Counted from the first letter of the stretch, positions 15,757-31,579 are shown. The stretch: 64,000 nucleotides of DNA from Edwardsiella ictaluri ATCC 33202 (GCF_000264785.1 NZ_AFJI01000103.1:1-64000), one strand, 5' to 3'. Translations and numbers: made by a program. The notes: generated from the letters alone by a model not told the origin.

Positions 15757-16731
15757 ATGGCAAATATGTTTGCCTTGATCCTGGTTATCGCCACGCTGGT
15801 AACCGGTATCGTGTGGTGCATCGACCGTTTCAAACTGGCACCGGCGCGGCGTGCCCGCCTGGCACAGATTAACAGCCAGACCGAGCAGGGGCTGGATGCG
15901 CAGAGCGCCCGTCAGGCCGTCAAGGCGCCGGGCTGGATCGAGTCCTGCGTATCGGTGTTCCCGGTGCTGGCCCTGGTATTGGTGATCCGTTCCTTTATCT
16001 ACGAACCGTTCCAGATCCCCTCCGGTTCGATGATGCCGACGCTGCTGATCGGCGATTTTATTCTGGTGGAGAAGTTTGCCTACGGGCTGAAGGATCCGGT
16101 GACCCAGACCACCCTGATCCCGACCGGGCACCCCAAGCGCGGCGATATCGTGGTGTTCAAGTATCCGCTCGATCCGCGCCTGGACTATATTAAGCGTGCC
16201 ATCGGTCTGCCGGGCGACAAGGTGGTGTATGACCCCTACAGCAAAGAGCTGACGGTGTATCCGGCCTGCCAGAAGGGTGAGCGTTGCGAGCGGCGGTTGC
16301 CGATCACCTACAGTCCGTCGCACCCGAGCGAGTGGGTGCAGACCTTTAACCAGATGAGCAGCAATGAGCCGAGCAGTGGTTTCCATCAGTATCCCATCGA
16401 CGAGAGTGTGCCGAACGGCTACCGGATGTATCAGCGTCAGGAGACGTTGGGTACGGTGAGTCACAACATCCTGACGGTGCCACAGGCGCAAGACATGGTC
16501 TCCCGCTACTACCAGCAACCGGGGCAGCCACTGGGGACCTGGGTCGTCCCGCCGGGCCACTACTTTATGATGGGTGATAACCGAGATAACAGCGCCGACA
16601 GCCGTTACTGGGGCTTTGTGCCGGAGAAAAATCTGGTGGGTCAAGCCACGGCTATCTGGATGAGCTTTAAGAAACAGGAAGGCCAGTGGCCAACTGGCGT
16701 CCGGCTGGATCGGATTGGTGGAATTCATTAA
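15757..16731 (+). CDS. lepB: Signal peptidase I
   Basis: A 324-residue inner membrane serine protease. It has N-terminal membrane segments (MANMFALILVIATLVTGIVW and about 64-80) and a periplasmic catalytic domain with nucleophile Ser91 (IPSGSMMPT) and general base Lys146 (YIKRAIGLPGD), plus box E GDNRDNSADSRYWGFV. It cleaves signal peptides of secreted proteins. An upstream ATG at 15751 lies only two bases from AAGGAG, so the better spaced ATG at 15757 is chosen. Confidence 0.97.
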   Translation: MANMFALILVIATLVTGIVWCIDRFKLAPARRARLAQINSQTEQGLDAQSARQAVKAPGWIESCVSVFPVLALVLVIRSFIYEPFQIPSGSMMPTLLIGDFILVEKFAYGLKDPVTQTTLIPTGHPKRGDIVVFKYPLDPRLDYIKRAIGLPGDKVVYDPYSKELTVYPACQKGERCERRLPITYSPSHPSEWVQTFNQMSSNEPSSGFHQYPIDESVPNGYRMYQRQETLGTVSHNILTVPQAQDMVSRYYQQPGQPLGTWVVPPGHYFMMGDNRDNSADSRYWGFVPEKNLVGQATAIWMSFKKQEGQWPTGVRLDRIGGIH

Positions 16732-16893
16732 ATAACCCCCGTAATTACGCAGCAATCTCCGGTCAGTCGTTGTAGAATATTTCCGTGACACGTTTGGCCC
16801 CCCGCGCGGGGGCCACTGCAAACGAAACAGCTTTGGATTGGCTTATGGCAAGGCAGGCCTGTTCCGTATGCTGCGGTTTTTGACGCATTCTGA

Positions 16894-18491
<1,598 letters not shown>

Positions 18492-18499
18492 ACCGTACC

Positions 18500-19228
18500 A
18501 TGGACGGCTGGCAACGCGCCTTCGTGCTGCACGCACGGCCCTACAGTGAAACCAGCCTGATGCTGGACACGTTCACCGAGGGGCATGGCCGGGTACGTCT
18601 GCTGGCCAAAGGGGCGCGCAGCCGTCGCTCTTTGCTTAAGGGGGCGCTGCAGCCCTTTACGCCGCTGCTGATCCGCTGGGGCGGCCGGGGCGAGGTAAAG
18701 ACCCTGCGCAGCGCCGAGGCCGTCTCCCTGGCGCTGCCGCTCAGCGGCATCACTCTCTACAGCGGCCTGTACGTCAACGAACTGCTGGCGCGGGTGCTGG
18801 AGCAGGAGACCTGCTACAACGCTCTGTTCTTCGATTACCTGCACTGCATTCAACATCTGGCCGCCCACGCGGGCTCACCGGAGCCTGCGCTGCGCCGCTT
18901 TGAGCTGGCGCTTCTGGCTCAGCTGGGCTACGGCGTCGACTTTTTGCACTGTGCGGGCAGTGGTGAACCGGTAGCCGATACAATGACCTACCGTTACCGT
19001 GCAGAGAAGGGATTTATTGCCAGCCTGGTGGTGGATCAGCTCAGCTTCACCGGACGCGATCTGAAAGCGCTGGCCAGCCGCGAATTCCCCGATGGTGCAA
19101 CCCTGCGCGCCGCCAAGCGCTTTACCCGCATGGCGTTAAAGCCCTACCTGGGCGGTAAGCCACTGAAAAGTCGTGAGCTGTTCCGTCAATTTTCCCCGCG
19201 TCGCCCGGCTTCGCCGGGTATCTCCTGA
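18500..19228 (+). CDS. recO: DNA repair protein RecO
   Basis: A 242-residue protein with an N-terminal OB-fold ([20 protein letters not shown]) and the family's C-terminal helical region. RecO works with RecR to load RecA onto SSB-coated single-stranded DNA in the RecFOR gap-repair pathway. It follows era by eight bases in the rnc operon, and no strong Shine-Dalgarno sequence is seen, consistent with translational read-on from era. Confidence 0.95.
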   Translation: MDGWQRAFVLHARPYSETSLMLDTFTEGHGRVRLLAKGARSRRSLLKGALQPFTPLLIRWGGRGEVKTLRSAEAVSLALPLSGITLYSGLYVNELLARVLEQETCYNALFFDYLHCIQHLAAHAGSPEPALRRFELALLAQLGYGVDFLHCAGSGEPVADTMTYRYRAEKGFIASLVVDQLSFTGRDLKALASREFPDGATLRAAKRFTRMALKPYLGGKPLKSRELFRQFSPRRPASPGIS

Positions 19229-19393
19229 CGTCGGCTGTCCCCCTGCTTTCCCCGCCGCTGTCCTGCCCGCGGCGGCGCGCGCGGCGTTACACTGCATCAG
19301 GCCAGTCCGGCGGCGCTTGTCAGCTGCCCATTGGCGGGTAATATGATGTCTGATAACCGGGGTATCCCGACCGATCATCCTTGAGGAGCTGTC

Positions 19394-20125
19394 ATGGCCG
19401 ATATTCTGCTGGGCGTTAACATCGATCACATCGCGACCCTGCGCAACGCGCGCGGGACTCAGTATCCCGATCCGGTCCAGGCGGCCTTTGTCGCCGAGCA
19501 GGCCGGAGCGGACGGTATCACCGTACACCTGCGCGAGGATCGCCGTCATATTACCGATCGCGATGTTCAGCTGCTGCGCCAGACCATCCAGACCCGGATG
19601 AATCTAGAAATGGCGGTGACCGAGGAGATGGTGGCGATCGCCTGTGAGCTGCGGCCGCACTTCTGCTGCCTGGTGCCGGAAAAGCGCCAGGAGGTGACCA
19701 CCGAGGGGGGGCTGGATGTGGCCGGTCAGCGCGACAAGATCGCGGCAGCGGTGGCGCGCCTTAGCGCTGCCGGTATCCAGGTGTCGCTGTTTATCGATCC
19801 CGATGAGCGCCAGATTGAGGCTGCGGTGGCTGTCGGCGCGCCTTACATTGAGATCCACACCGGCGCCTATGCCGATGCGCCCAGTGCGTTGGCGCAGGCG
19901 GCGGAATTGGAGCGGATTGCCGCGGCGGCGTGCTTTGCGCACGCGAGGGGCCTGAAAGTCAACGCCGGGCACGGCCTGACCTACCATAATGTGCAGGCAG
20001 TCGCCGCCCTGCCGCAGATGCATGAGCTGAACATAGGCCACAGCATCATTGGCCGTGCGGCCCTCGATGGGCTGAATCTGGCGGTGCGCGATATGAAACG
20101 GCTGCTGCTGGATGCGCGTCGCTGA
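19394..20125 (+). CDS. pdxJ: Pyridoxine 5'-phosphate synthase
   Basis: A 243-residue TIM-barrel enzyme that condenses 1-deoxyxylulose 5-phosphate with 3-amino-2-oxopropyl phosphate to form pyridoxine 5'-phosphate. The N-terminus [20 protein letters not shown] and the segment [13 protein letters not shown] are family signatures. The ATG at 19394 follows TTGAGGAGCTGTC. Its stop overlaps the acpS start by one base, the conserved pdxJ-acpS pair. Confidence 0.97.
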   Translation: MADILLGVNIDHIATLRNARGTQYPDPVQAAFVAEQAGADGITVHLREDRRHITDRDVQLLRQTIQTRMNLEMAVTEEMVAIACELRPHFCCLVPEKRQEVTTEGGLDVAGQRDKIAAAVARLSAAGIQVSLFIDPDERQIEAAVAVGAPYIEIHTGAYADAPSALAQAAELERIAAAACFAHARGLKVNAGHGLTYHNVQAVAALPQMHELNIGHSIIGRAALDGLNLAVRDMKRLLLDARR

Positions 20126-20505
20126 TGGCTATTCTGGGGCTGGGCACCGATATCGTCGAGATCGCCCGCATCGCGGCGGTGGTTGAACGCAGTGGCGATC
20201 AGCTGGCGCGGCGTGTGCTGGCGCCGGCGGAGTGGCAACAGTATCTGACGCATGCTCAGCGGGTGCGCTATCTGGCTAAACGTTTCGCCGTCAAAGAGGC
20301 GGCGGCCAAGGCGCTGGGGACCGGTATCCGTCAGGGATTGGCCTTTGCCCAGTTTGAGGTGGCCAATGATACGCTGGGTAAGCCACGGCTGATCCTGCAC
20401 GGACGTGCAGCCGAACTGGCCGCCGACTTGGGGATCGCCTCGCTGCACGTATCGCTGGCCGATGAGCGGCGCTATGCCTGTGCGACGGTGATAGCGGAGG
20501 GGTGA
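20125..20505 (+). CDS. acpS: Holo-[acyl-carrier-protein] synthase
   Basis: A 126-residue phosphopantetheinyl transferase. It has the N-terminal metal-binding motif [11 protein letters not shown] and the second motif [13 protein letters not shown]. It transfers 4'-phosphopantetheine from coenzyme A to apo-ACP for fatty acid synthesis. Start overlaps the pdxJ stop. A strong terminator follows at 20543. Confidence 0.97.
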   Translation: MAILGLGTDIVEIARIAAVVERSGDQLARRVLAPAEWQQYLTHAQRVRYLAKRFAVKEAAAKALGTGIRQGLAFAQFEVANDTLGKPRLILHGRAAELAADLGIASLHVSLADERRYACATVIAEG

Positions 20506-20542
20506 TCCCCGGGCGCAGGGCGGGCGCGCTGACGGCGCATAG

Positions 20543-20569
20543 ACGGCGGGCCTTGGCCCGCCGTTTTTT
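20543..20569 (+). terminator. Rho-independent terminator after acpS
   Basis: A near-perfect 10-bp GC-rich stem (ACGGCGGGCC / GGCCCGCCGT, 2-base gap) is followed by six T residues. It touches the barA stop codon, so the two genes converge on it; the T run favours the forward direction. Confidence 0.85.
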
Positions 20570-23324
20570 ATTGTCCGTCGCCCGGTGGTGTGAGGTAGTC
20601 CCGGGCCGCGCGGGTTACGTTGTCCATTTCATCCAGCAGCTCCAGCCACTCCGGATCCAGATCGCTGGCCGGTGTGCCGTGACGCAGCTGCTGTTCCAGA
20701 TAGTGGCACAGCCTGCGCAGGCGCGGCACCCCGCTGTAACTGCTGCTGCCGTGCAGCTTATGGATCAGGCTGCACAGGTCACCGTCCTGATCGCCCGCCA
20801 GCTGGCGGGTGATCTGCTCGCGTACCTGGGGCAGGAATTCGATCAGCATCTGTAGCATGTCGCGCGCCAGATCCGCTTTGTTGGCCGCCTGGCGCAGCGC
20901 GAGCCCCCAGTCGAGGGAAACATCGGGGTCATCCGACGTCTGCGGGGCGGGTGCACTGGCTGCTGTGCTGGGGCGCTCACCGCTGTAGCGGTTGAGTAGC
21001 TGGCGTAACATATTTTCGTCGATCGGCTTGGCCAGATAGTCATCCATGCCGGCACGCAGTAAACGCTCTCGCTCACCGTTAATTGCATGGGCGGTGACGG
21101 CGATAATCGGCGTGGTGACGTGGCGCGACTGCTGACGTAGCAGCTCCGTGGTGCGGATACCGTCCATCTCCGGCATCTGAATATCCATCAGAATAATATC
21201 AAGATGGCGATCGCGCGCCGCCGCCAGCGCCTCTTCGCCGCTGTGACACAGCAGGATATGCTGCACCAGCTCGCCGAGCAGGGCGCCGATGAGTTTCAGG
21301 TTGGCCGGGTTATCGTCTACTGCCATCACCGTCAGCGGCAGGCGGGCGCCGTGCGGCGAGATCACCTGTGGCGCCCGCAGTGGCAGGGCGTTGTCCAGCA
21401 GGGCGGGCAGCAGTCGGCTGCTGGCGAGCGGCTTGAACAGACAGCTGCGGATGCCTGCAGCCTTTAAGGTATCGCTGTCGTGCAGAGTGTGGCTGGGCAG
21501 CGCCAGGATCACCCGGTCGGCCAGGCGCAGCGCCAGGCTCAGCTTCTCCTGCATCGACTCCGTACTGAGAGAGGTCTTGACCGGCAAGCCGAACAGCAGG
21601 ATATCGTAGTGGCTATCCGGGATCACCTGGGTAAACTGCGGGCAGTAGGTGACCTGCAGCGGCGTGACCTTCAGCATATCGAGGGTACACTGTGCCGCCA
21701 CCGGGTTACTTTCGATGTACAGCAGAGTCTGACCCTGCAGCCGCTCCACCGGCAGGCTGGCGGGGGGGGCGTTATGGTTCAGCTCCAGGCGGATATGGAA
21801 CCAGAAGGTCGACCCTTTGTGGGGCTGGCTGTGGAAGGCGATATCGCCGCCCATTTCGTTGATCAGTTTCTGGGTGATCACCAGCCCCAGGCCGGTGCCG
21901 CCGTGGCGGCGGGTGATGCTGGCATCCGCCTGGCGGAAAGCCTGGAACAGCTGGGACTGCTGACGCTCGGAGATGCCGATGCCGGTGTCGTGCACCTGTA
22001 TCTCCAGCTCCACGGCCTGGCTGGTCTGGCTACGCAGCTCGATGCGGATGTCGATATTGCCCTTTTCGGTAAATTTAATCGCGTTGCCCAGCAGGTTAGT
22101 CAGCACTTGCTGCAAGCGCATCGGATCTCCCAGGACATGTTCCGGCACGTCGTTGTGTACGTTCAGCGTCAGCTCCAGCCCCTTGTCATGGGCGCTGGGG
22201 GCCAGCAGGGTCGCCACCTCGTCAATGGTTTCACGCAGCATAAACGGGATGTGCTCCAGCACCAGTTTACCGGCCTCCAGCTTGGAGAAGTCCAGCACGT
22301 CGTTGATGATGGTCAGCAGGTTGTTGGCCGAGCGTTCAATAGTGTGCAGGTAGTCTATCTGGGTTGCGCTCAGCGGCGTTTTCATTACCTGGCGGGTGAA
22401 ACCGATCACGCCGTTAAGCGGAGTGCGCAGCTCGTGGGACATGTTGGCCAGGAATTCGGACTTGATGCGTGCGGCCTCTTGGGCGCGTTTCTTGGCCAGG
22501 TCCAGCTCGACGTTCTGGATCTCCATCTGCTCCAGGGTCTCGCGCAGGTCGGAGGTGGCCTGATCAATGTTCTGCTGCATCTCCTCATGGTAGGCGGTCA
22601 GCGACATGGCCATGGAGTTGATACCATTTTTCAGCATGTCCAGCTCGCCCAGCATGTGCCCCTCTACGCGGCTATCCAGCTGGCCGCGGCGGATGCGATC
22701 GACGGTGTTGACCATGTTGCGGATGGGGCCGGTGACATCGCGCATCAGACGGTAGGAGAACAGCAGGGCAATGCACATGCTGATCAGCAGCAACAGCGTG
22801 GCGACAAACACCTCTTTATACTGCTGCAGGCGCACCGAGCGCAGATCCAGCTCGATGGCGATATAGCCCATCGGCGCGCTGACGGCGCTTTTATCTTCTT
22901 CCAGGCGGTTTTCGGCGATGATCGGGGTTCGTAGGATCAGCGCGTCACCGCGTTTGCTCAGCATCAGATCTGTCAGCGGTGGACTGCCATCCGGCAGTTG
23001 CAGCATGGCATAGTTATGGTGATAGTTTGAGGTAACGAACAGATTATTCTGACTGTCAAAGACTGCAATGGTGCGCACAATGTCCGAGTGACGCCGATGC
23101 AACAGGTCGATTAGCTGGCGCACCGCCTCTCGGTTACGGAGGGTCATGCCGTATTCGGTGGCGACGGCCAGTGGTTCGATGATGCTGGCACCGGCGTCGA
23201 CCAGCTGATCCTGCAGTTCATTGTAGCGGTGCACGACGAAGAAAGTGCTGAGCAGCAGCCCGATCAGCAGCGTCGGGGCCAGGGTCAGGATCATCATGCG
23301 TGCCCGCAGGCTGTATTTGGTCAT
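20568..23324 (-). CDS. barA: Hybrid sensor histidine kinase BarA
   Basis: A 918-residue tripartite sensor kinase, the same length as in E. coli. In order: N-terminal membrane span ([20 protein letters not shown]), periplasmic loop, second span near 170-190, HAMP linker, HisKA with [16 protein letters not shown] near residue 300, HATPase with [19 protein letters not shown] and GTGLGL, a degenerate receiver-like section, a true receiver with [14 protein letters not shown], and a C-terminal HPt with LIHKLHGSS. With UvrY (SirA/GacA) it controls CsrBC small RNAs, carbon metabolism and virulence. The ATG at 23324 gives the known N-terminus [10 protein letters not shown]. It is divergent from rlmD. 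Confidence 0.96.
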   Translation of the reverse strand: MTKYSLRARMMILTLAPTLLIGLLLSTFFVVHRYNELQDQLVDAGASIIEPLAVATEYGMTLRNREAVRQLIDLLHRRHSDIVRTIAVFDSQNNLFVTSNYHHNYAMLQLPDGSPPLTDLMLSKRGDALILRTPIIAENRLEEDKSAVSAPMGYIAIELDLRSVRLQQYKEVFVATLLLLISMCIALLFSYRLMRDVTGPIRNMVNTVDRIRRGQLDSRVEGHMLGELDMLKNGINSMAMSLTAYHEEMQQNIDQATSDLRETLEQMEIQNVELDLAKKRAQEAARIKSEFLANMSHELRTPLNGVIGFTRQVMKTPLSATQIDYLHTIERSANNLLTIINDVLDFSKLEAGKLVLEHIPFMLRETIDEVATLLAPSAHDKGLELTLNVHNDVPEHVLGDPMRLQQVLTNLLGNAIKFTEKGNIDIRIELRSQTSQAVELEIQVHDTGIGISERQQSQLFQAFRQADASITRRHGGTGLGLVITQKLINEMGGDIAFHSQPHKGSTFWFHIRLELNHNAPPASLPVERLQGQTLLYIESNPVAAQCTLDMLKVTPLQVTYCPQFTQVIPDSHYDILLFGLPVKTSLSTESMQEKLSLALRLADRVILALPSHTLHDSDTLKAAGIRSCLFKPLASSRLLPALLDNALPLRAPQVISPHGARLPLTVMAVDDNPANLKLIGALLGELVQHILLCHSGEEALAAARDRHLDIILMDIQMPEMDGIRTTELLRQQSRHVTTPIIAVTAHAINGERERLLRAGMDDYLAKPIDENMLRQLLNRYSGERPSTAASAPAPQTSDDPDVSLDWGLALRQAANKADLARDMLQMLIEFLPQVREQITRQLAGDQDGDLCSLIHKLHGSSSYSGVPRLRRLCHYLEQQLRHGTPASDLDPEWLELLDEMDNVTRAARDYLTPPGDGQ

Positions 23325-23407
23325 GGCGTTCCGATGTGGGAGAATTGGCGGCAAACTATTATTGGGGTAAGCCCCGGCTTAACCCACCGCACAGATAAGC
23401 AATCGAC

Positions 23408-24724
23408 ATGGCTCAATTTTACACACCGGGGCGCCGTACCGCGACCCGGAAAATCCTGATTGTGACCGCAACCGATCTGGATGCCTTTGGCCAGGGGGTG
23501 GCTCGCGAGCAGGGCAAGACGCTGTTTATCAGCGGGCTGCTGCCCGGTGAGCAGGCTGAGGTTATCCTGAGCGAGGAGAAACGTCACTTTGCCCGCGGAC
23601 GGGTTACGCGTTTAATCAGTCACAGCCCACAGAGGGTTGCGCCGCGTTGTCCTCACGCTGGCGTCTGTGGTGGCTGTCAGCAGCAGCATGCGGCGATCGC
23701 CCTACAGCAGCAGAGCAAGTCGCAGGCGCTGCAGCGTCTGATGGCGCGTGAGACCGGGGTGGATATTGCGCCGCAGGTGATCGCCGGAGAGCCTTATGGC
23801 TACCGGCGGCGGGCCCGTTTTGGGCTACAGTTTAACGTGAAAACGCAGCGGGTGGTGCTGGGGTTCCGTCAGGCGGCCTCTAACGATCTGGTGGCCCTGA
23901 AAGCCTGCCCGGTGTTGGCGCCCGCGCTGGAAGCGCTGCTGCTGCCGCTGGGCGAATGCCTGTCGGCGTTACGTGCGCGGCGCCGTCTGGGACACCTGGA
24001 GCTGGTGCTGGCCGACAATGGGCCGCTGATGGTGTTGCGCCATCTGGACCCGCTCTCTTTGTCGGATCGGGAGGCTCTGAGCGCCTTTGCCCGCCAGCGC
24101 GGACTCACGCTGTACCTGAGCGACGGCGGCGCACCGCAGCGCCTGCTTGGCGAGGCACCCTATTACCAGATAGACGGGAGCCGCCTGGATTTTAACCCGC
24201 AGGATTTTATCCAGGTGAATGCCGCGGTAAATGCGCAGATGGTCGGACAGGCTCTGGCCTGGCTGGATGTCAGGGCTGATGAGCGCGTGCTGGATCTGTT
24301 CTGCGGCATGGGTAACTTTACCCTGCCGCTGGCGCGCCTCGCCCTGCGGGTGGTGGGCGTCGAGGGGGTTCCCGGGCTGGTGGCGACGGCGCAGAATAAT
24401 GCACGTAACAACGGGCTGAGTAATGTAGAATTCTTCCATCAGAATCTGGAGGAGGACGTGACGCGTCAGGCCTGGGCGTCGCAGGGATTTGACAAGATTT
24501 TGCTCGATCCGGCGCGTGCCGGCGCCCCCGGGGTGATGCAGCATATCGTTCGCCTGGCGCCGCGTCGGGTAGTCTATGTCTCCTGTAACCCGACCACGCT
24601 GGCCCGGGACAGTCAGACGCTGCTGCAGGGCGGCTATCGGTTGACGCGTTTATGTATGCTGGACATGTTTCCCCACACGGGGCATTTGGAGTCGATGGCG
24701 CTGTTTGAATCTGCGGCGCAATAG
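23408..24724 (+). CDS. rlmD: 23S rRNA (uracil(1939)-C5)-methyltransferase
   Basis: A 438-residue enzyme (RumA). It has an N-terminal TRAM domain (about 10-70), an iron-sulfur cluster site with Cys81, Cys87 and Cys90 ([10 protein letters not shown]), the SAM-binding motif [15 protein letters not shown], and the catalytic Cys in [12 protein letters not shown]. It methylates U1939 of 23S rRNA. It lies between barA (divergent) and relA, as in E. coli. Confidence 0.96.
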   Translation: MAQFYTPGRRTATRKILIVTATDLDAFGQGVAREQGKTLFISGLLPGEQAEVILSEEKRHFARGRVTRLISHSPQRVAPRCPHAGVCGGCQQQHAAIALQQQSKSQALQRLMARETGVDIAPQVIAGEPYGYRRRARFGLQFNVKTQRVVLGFRQAASNDLVALKACPVLAPALEALLLPLGECLSALRARRRLGHLELVLADNGPLMVLRHLDPLSLSDREALSAFARQRGLTLYLSDGGAPQRLLGEAPYYQIDGSRLDFNPQDFIQVNAAVNAQMVGQALAWLDVRADERVLDLFCGMGNFTLPLARLALRVVGVEGVPGLVATAQNNARNNGLSNVEFFHQNLEEDVTRQAWASQGFDKILLDPARAGAPGVMQHIVRLAPRRVVYVSCNPTTLARDSQTLLQGGYRLTRLCMLDMFPHTGHLESMALFESAAQ

Positions 24725-24759
24725 GCATTTGATAGGCAGTAGTCGAGAGGGAGAGAACC

Positions 24760-27006
24760 ATGGTCGCGGTAAGAAGTGCTCATTTGAATACGGCTGGTGA
24801 ATTTGTCCCCGAGCAGTGGGTGGCAAGCCTGAACCTGTCCAATTCTGAGTCGTGTGAGCGTCTCACCGCCACCTGGCGCTATTGTCAGGAGAAGACCGCC
24901 GGTAACGCCGCGGCGCCGCTGCTGTTGTGGCGCGGCGTTGAAATGGTCGAGATCCTCTCTACCCTGAGCATGGATAATGACAGTATGCGCGCCGCGCTGC
25001 TGTTTCCGCTGGTGGATGGCGCGGTGATCGATGATGCCCGGGTGCGCGAGGACTTTGGTCTGGGCATCGCCGATCTGGTGCGCGGTGTGCTGGAGATGGA
25101 CGCCATTCGTCAGCTGAAGGCTACCCAGGATGGGGCCGTCGGATCGGAGCAGGTGGACAATATCCGCCGGATGCTGCTGGCTATCGTAGAGGACTTCCGC
25201 TGCGTGGTGATCAAGCTGGCGGAGCGCATTGCCCACCTGCGCGAGGTGAAGGATGCGCCGGAAGAGGAGCGCGTGCTGGCGGCCAAGGAGAGCTTCAATA
25301 TCTATGCCCCGTTGGCCAACCGTCTGGGGATCGGCCAGCTGAAGTGGGAGCTGGAGGACTTTTGCTTCCGCTACCTGCATCCGGAGGAGTATAAGCGCAT
25401 TGCCAAGCTGCTGCATGAGCGGCGCATCGACCGCGAGCAGTTTATCGATGACTTTGTGCGCGATCTGCGCAGGGCAATGGCCGAGGAGGGGATCAAGGCG
25501 GATATCTACGGTCGCCCCAAGCATATCTACAGCATCTGGCGCAAGATGCAGAAGAAGTCGTTGGCCTTTGACGAGTTGTTCGACGTGCGCGCGGTGCGGG
25601 TGGTGGTCGATCGCCTGCAGGACTGCTACGCGGCGCTGGGGATAGTGCATACTCACTACCGTCACCTGCCCAGCGAGTTCGATGACTACGTCGCTAACCC
25701 CAAGCCCAACGGCTACCAGTCGATCCATACGGTGGTGCTCGGGCCGCACGGCAAGACGCTGGAGATCCAGATCCGTACCCGCCAGATGCACGAGGATGCC
25801 GAGCTCGGCGTGGCGGCGCACTGGAAGTACAAAGAGGGGCCGCAGGCGGGCGGCCGCTCCGGCTACGATAACCGTATCGCCTGGCTGCGCAAGCTGCTGG
25901 CCTGGCAGGAGGAGATGGCCGACAGCGGCGAGATGATCGATGAGGTGAGAAGTCAGGTGCTGGACGATCGGGTGTATGTCTTTACCCCCAAAGGCGACGT
26001 TATCGATCTGCCCGCCGGCTCCACGCCCCTCGACTTTGCCTACCATATTCACAGCGACGTCGGCCACCGCTGTATCGGCGCCAAGATCGGCGGGCGGATC
26101 GTCCCCTTTACCTACCAGCTGCAGATGGGCGATCAGGTGGATATCATCACCCAGAAGCAGCCTAACCCGAGCCGTGACTGGCTGAATCCCAACCTGGGGT
26201 ATGTCACCACCAGCCGCGGGCGCGCCAAGATCCACAATTGGTTCCGTAAGCTCGATCGCGATAAGAATATCCAGGCCGGGCGCCAGATCCTGGATGACGA
26301 GCTGGCCCGTCTGGGGATCAGCCTGAAAGAGGCGGAAAAGCTGCTGCTGCCGCGCTACAACGTGCATACCCTGGACGAAGTGCTGGCCGCCATTGGCGGC
26401 GGCGATATCCGCCTGAACCAGATGGTCAACTTCCTGCAGGGCAAGATCAACAAGCCCAGCGCGGAGGAGGCCGATCGCGAGGCGCTGAAGCAGCTGACCC
26501 AGAAGGGGCAGTCCAGCGTGCGCAGCGACAAGAGCAGCGGCCGGGTGGTGGTCGAAGGGGTCGGTAACCTGATGCACCACATCGCCCGCTGCTGTCAGCC
26601 GATCCCCGGCGATGAGATCGTCGGTTTCATTACCCAGGGGCGCGGGATCTCCATTCATCGCGCCGACTGTGACCAGCTGGACGAGCTGCGCCGCCACGCG
26701 CCGGAGCGGATCATTGACGCGGTATGGGGTGAGAGCTACTCCAGCGGCTATTCGCTGGTGGTGCGGGTGACCGCCAACGATCGCAGCGGGCTGCTGCGCG
26801 ACATCACCACCATTCTGGCCAACGAAAAGGTCAATGTGTTGGGGGTTGCCAGCCGCAGCGACACCAGGCAGCAGATGGCGACTATCGATATGGAGATAGA
26901 GATCTATAACCTGCAGGTGCTGGGTCGGGTGCTGGCCAAGCTGAATCAGCTGCCGGACGTGCTGGATGCGCGTCGTCTGAACGGCGGACGCGGCGGCGCG
27001 GAGTAA
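24760..27006 (+). CDS. relA: (p)ppGpp synthetase I (RelA)
   Basis: A 748-residue ribosome-associated alarmone synthetase. The N-terminal pseudo-hydrolase domain lacks an HD pair (PLVDGAVIDDARVREDFG). The synthetase domain holds GRPKHIYSIWRKM and NGYQSIHTVVLGP, then a TGS domain (VYVFTPKGDVIDLPAGSTPL), a zinc-finger/CC region (HHIARCCQPIPGDEIVGFIT) and a C-terminal ACT domain. It makes pppGpp when uncharged tRNA enters the ribosomal A site. In E. coli mazEF follows; here a hairpin and then mazG come 95 bp later. Confidence 0.98.
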   Translation: MVAVRSAHLNTAGEFVPEQWVASLNLSNSESCERLTATWRYCQEKTAGNAAAPLLLWRGVEMVEILSTLSMDNDSMRAALLFPLVDGAVIDDARVREDFGLGIADLVRGVLEMDAIRQLKATQDGAVGSEQVDNIRRMLLAIVEDFRCVVIKLAERIAHLREVKDAPEEERVLAAKESFNIYAPLANRLGIGQLKWELEDFCFRYLHPEEYKRIAKLLHERRIDREQFIDDFVRDLRRAMAEEGIKADIYGRPKHIYSIWRKMQKKSLAFDELFDVRAVRVVVDRLQDCYAALGIVHTHYRHLPSEFDDYVANPKPNGYQSIHTVVLGPHGKTLEIQIRTRQMHEDAELGVAAHWKYKEGPQAGGRSGYDNRIAWLRKLLAWQEEMADSGEMIDEVRSQVLDDRVYVFTPKGDVIDLPAGSTPLDFAYHIHSDVGHRCIGAKIGGRIVPFTYQLQMGDQVDIITQKQPNPSRDWLNPNLGYVTTSRGRAKIHNWFRKLDRDKNIQAGRQILDDELARLGISLKEAEKLLLPRYNVHTLDEVLAAIGGGDIRLNQMVNFLQGKINKPSAEEADREALKQLTQKGQSSVRSDKSSGRVVVEGVGNLMHHIARCCQPIPGDEIVGFITQGRGISIHRADCDQLDELRRHAPERIIDAVWGESYSSGYSLVVRVTANDRSGLLRDITTILANEKVNVLGVASRSDTRQQMATIDMEIEIYNLQVLGRVLAKLNQLPDVLDARRLNGGRGGAE

Positions 27007-27049
27007 GCACGGGGCCTCCTGACCACGATCTGAAGCGCCGACCCGGGTA

Positions 27050-27084
27050 GGGGCGGCAGGCGTCGCGTGCGGCGCCCCATTTTT
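27050..27084 (+). terminator. Possible terminator between relA and mazG
   Basis: GGGGCG / CGCCCC stem with a long GC-rich loop, followed by ATTTTT. The loop is longer than usual, so efficiency is doubtful. Confidence 0.4.
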
Positions 27085-27101
27085 CTGTTGGAATAACATC
27101 G

Positions 27102-27896
27102 ATGACCACATCTGCCATACAACGACTGTTGATGATTATGCGTACGCTGCGCGATCCGCAGCGGGGCTGTCCTTGGGATCTGCGTCAAACTTTTGCCACA
27201 ATCGCCCCTTATACGCTGGAAGAAACCTATGAAGTGCTTGACACGATTCAGCGCAACGATTTCAATGGACTTAAAGAAGAGTTAGGCGACCTGTTGTTTC
27301 AGGTGGTGTTCCATGCGCAGATGGCCCGGGAGCAGGGGTTATTCAGCTTTGACGACCTGTGCCAAAGCATCTGTGACAAGCTGGAGCGCCGCCATCCCCA
27401 CGTGTTCGACGCGGAGTATGACGGGACGGCGCAGGCTTCCGTGGCGCGCTGGGAGCAGCGCAAGCAGCGGGAGCGGGCGCAAAAGGCGATGGACTCCGTG
27501 CTGGATGACATTCCGCAGGCGCTGCCGGCGCTGATGCGCGCTGACAAGATCCAGCGGCGCTGCGCTTCGGTGGGATTTGACTGGGACACCCTGGGGCCGG
27601 TGCTGGACAAGGTTTACGAAGAAATAGATGAAGTGATGGATGAGGCGCAGCAGGCGGTGGTGGATCAGGCCCGTCTGAGTGAGGAGGTGGGGGACCTGCT
27701 GTTCGCCACGGTCAATCTGGCGCGTCATCTCGGCTGCCGTGCAGAAACCACGCTGCAGGAGGCCAACCGTAAGTTTGAACGTCGTTTCCGTGCGGTCGAG
27801 CAGGCGATAAGCGCCGGTGGACAGACGTTGGAAAGCGCCACGCTGGAAGAGATGGAGGCGGTGTGGCAGCAGGTAAAACAGCAGGAAAAACAGTAG
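27102..27896 (+). CDS. mazG: Nucleoside triphosphate pyrophosphohydrolase MazG
   Basis: A 264-residue all-alpha NTP pyrophosphatase with two MazG domains. The first has EELGDLLFQVVFHAQMA and the second EEVGDLLFATVNLARHL, each giving the acidic metal-binding cluster. It hydrolyses NTPs to NMP and PPi and in E. coli lowers ppGpp during starvation. Here it follows relA directly with no mazEF toxin-antitoxin pair between. Confidence 0.95.
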   Translation: MTTSAIQRLLMIMRTLRDPQRGCPWDLRQTFATIAPYTLEETYEVLDTIQRNDFNGLKEELGDLLFQVVFHAQMAREQGLFSFDDLCQSICDKLERRHPHVFDAEYDGTAQASVARWEQRKQRERAQKAMDSVLDDIPQALPALMRADKIQRRCASVGFDWDTLGPVLDKVYEEIDEVMDEAQQAVVDQARLSEEVGDLLFATVNLARHLGCRAETTLQEANRKFERRFRAVEQAISAGGQTLESATLEEMEAVWQQVKQQEKQ

Positions 27897-28087
27897 GGTG
27901 GCACGCCGCGTCGGCGGGGGTTTTCCGTTTTGTTTTGGCTGTTTGATGCGCTGCGGCAGAGAATAATGGGATTTTTGGGTATTTTTTCTCTATATCCTTT
28001 TGTTTCAGAAGTAAAAGAAGATTATTGCAGGCGGTGTTTTAGCGCAGAAAACAGCGCGGACGGGATCAGATCGTTTGTGGCAAATAA

Positions 28088-31176
<3,089 letters not shown>

Positions 31177-31195
31177 TCTGCCGCTTTTCTGATGT

Positions 31196-31224
31196 AAAAA
31201 ACCCGCCATCCGGCGGGTTTTTTA
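31196..31224. terminator. Bidirectional terminator between eno and the ydcH-like gene
   Basis: AAAAAACCCGCC, loop ATCC, GGCGGGTTTTTT: a strong stem flanked by A and T runs, so it can stop transcription from both converging genes. Confidence 0.9.
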
Positions 31225-31241
31225 TGTCCGTGGTGTAACGG

Positions 31242-31463
31242 TTAACTGATCGCCTCTTCAGTGAGCAGGATTTGATACAGCTCATCCTTGATCCGCAGTT
31301 TTTCGCGCTTCATCTCTGAAATTTGCTCGTTGAAGGCTGCGCCGGGTCTGTTTTCAGCCCTCCTAATCTCATGGTCGAGCTGGTTATGCTCATGGAACAG
31401 GGTGGCAAATCGGACGTCTTCGGTTTTCAGACGGGAGATAAGATCACGATACTCTGGGAACAT
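31242..31463 (-). CDS. YdcH family protein (DUF465)
   Basis: A 73-residue helical protein beginning MFPEYRDLISRLKTEDVRFA and continuing LFHEHNQLDHEIRRAEN, very close to E. coli YdcH. The second half is charged and helical (MKREKLRIKDELYQIL), suggesting a coiled coil. Function is unknown. It converges with eno on a shared terminator. Confidence 0.85.
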   Translation of the reverse strand: MFPEYRDLISRLKTEDVRFATLFHEHNQLDHEIRRAENRPGAAFNEQISEMKREKLRIKDELYQILLTEEAIS

Positions 31464-31579
31464 AAGCCCTCCTTTTGGTCAGAACCCATGCCTACTATGA
31501 CACAGAAGCGCTGTTTGTTTTGTAACCAGTGTCTCAGGTTGCCGGTGAAGTTTACCGGGCATTAAGATGATAAAAATAA

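Noticed and set aside
21480..22934. A 484-codon open frame antisense to barA
   Set aside because: Shadow frame of the histidine kinase; composition is Gln/His-rich noise.
24634..27111. An 825-codon frame antisense to relA
   Set aside because: Longest shadow frame in the window; relA on the other strand carries all family motifs and this frame carries none.
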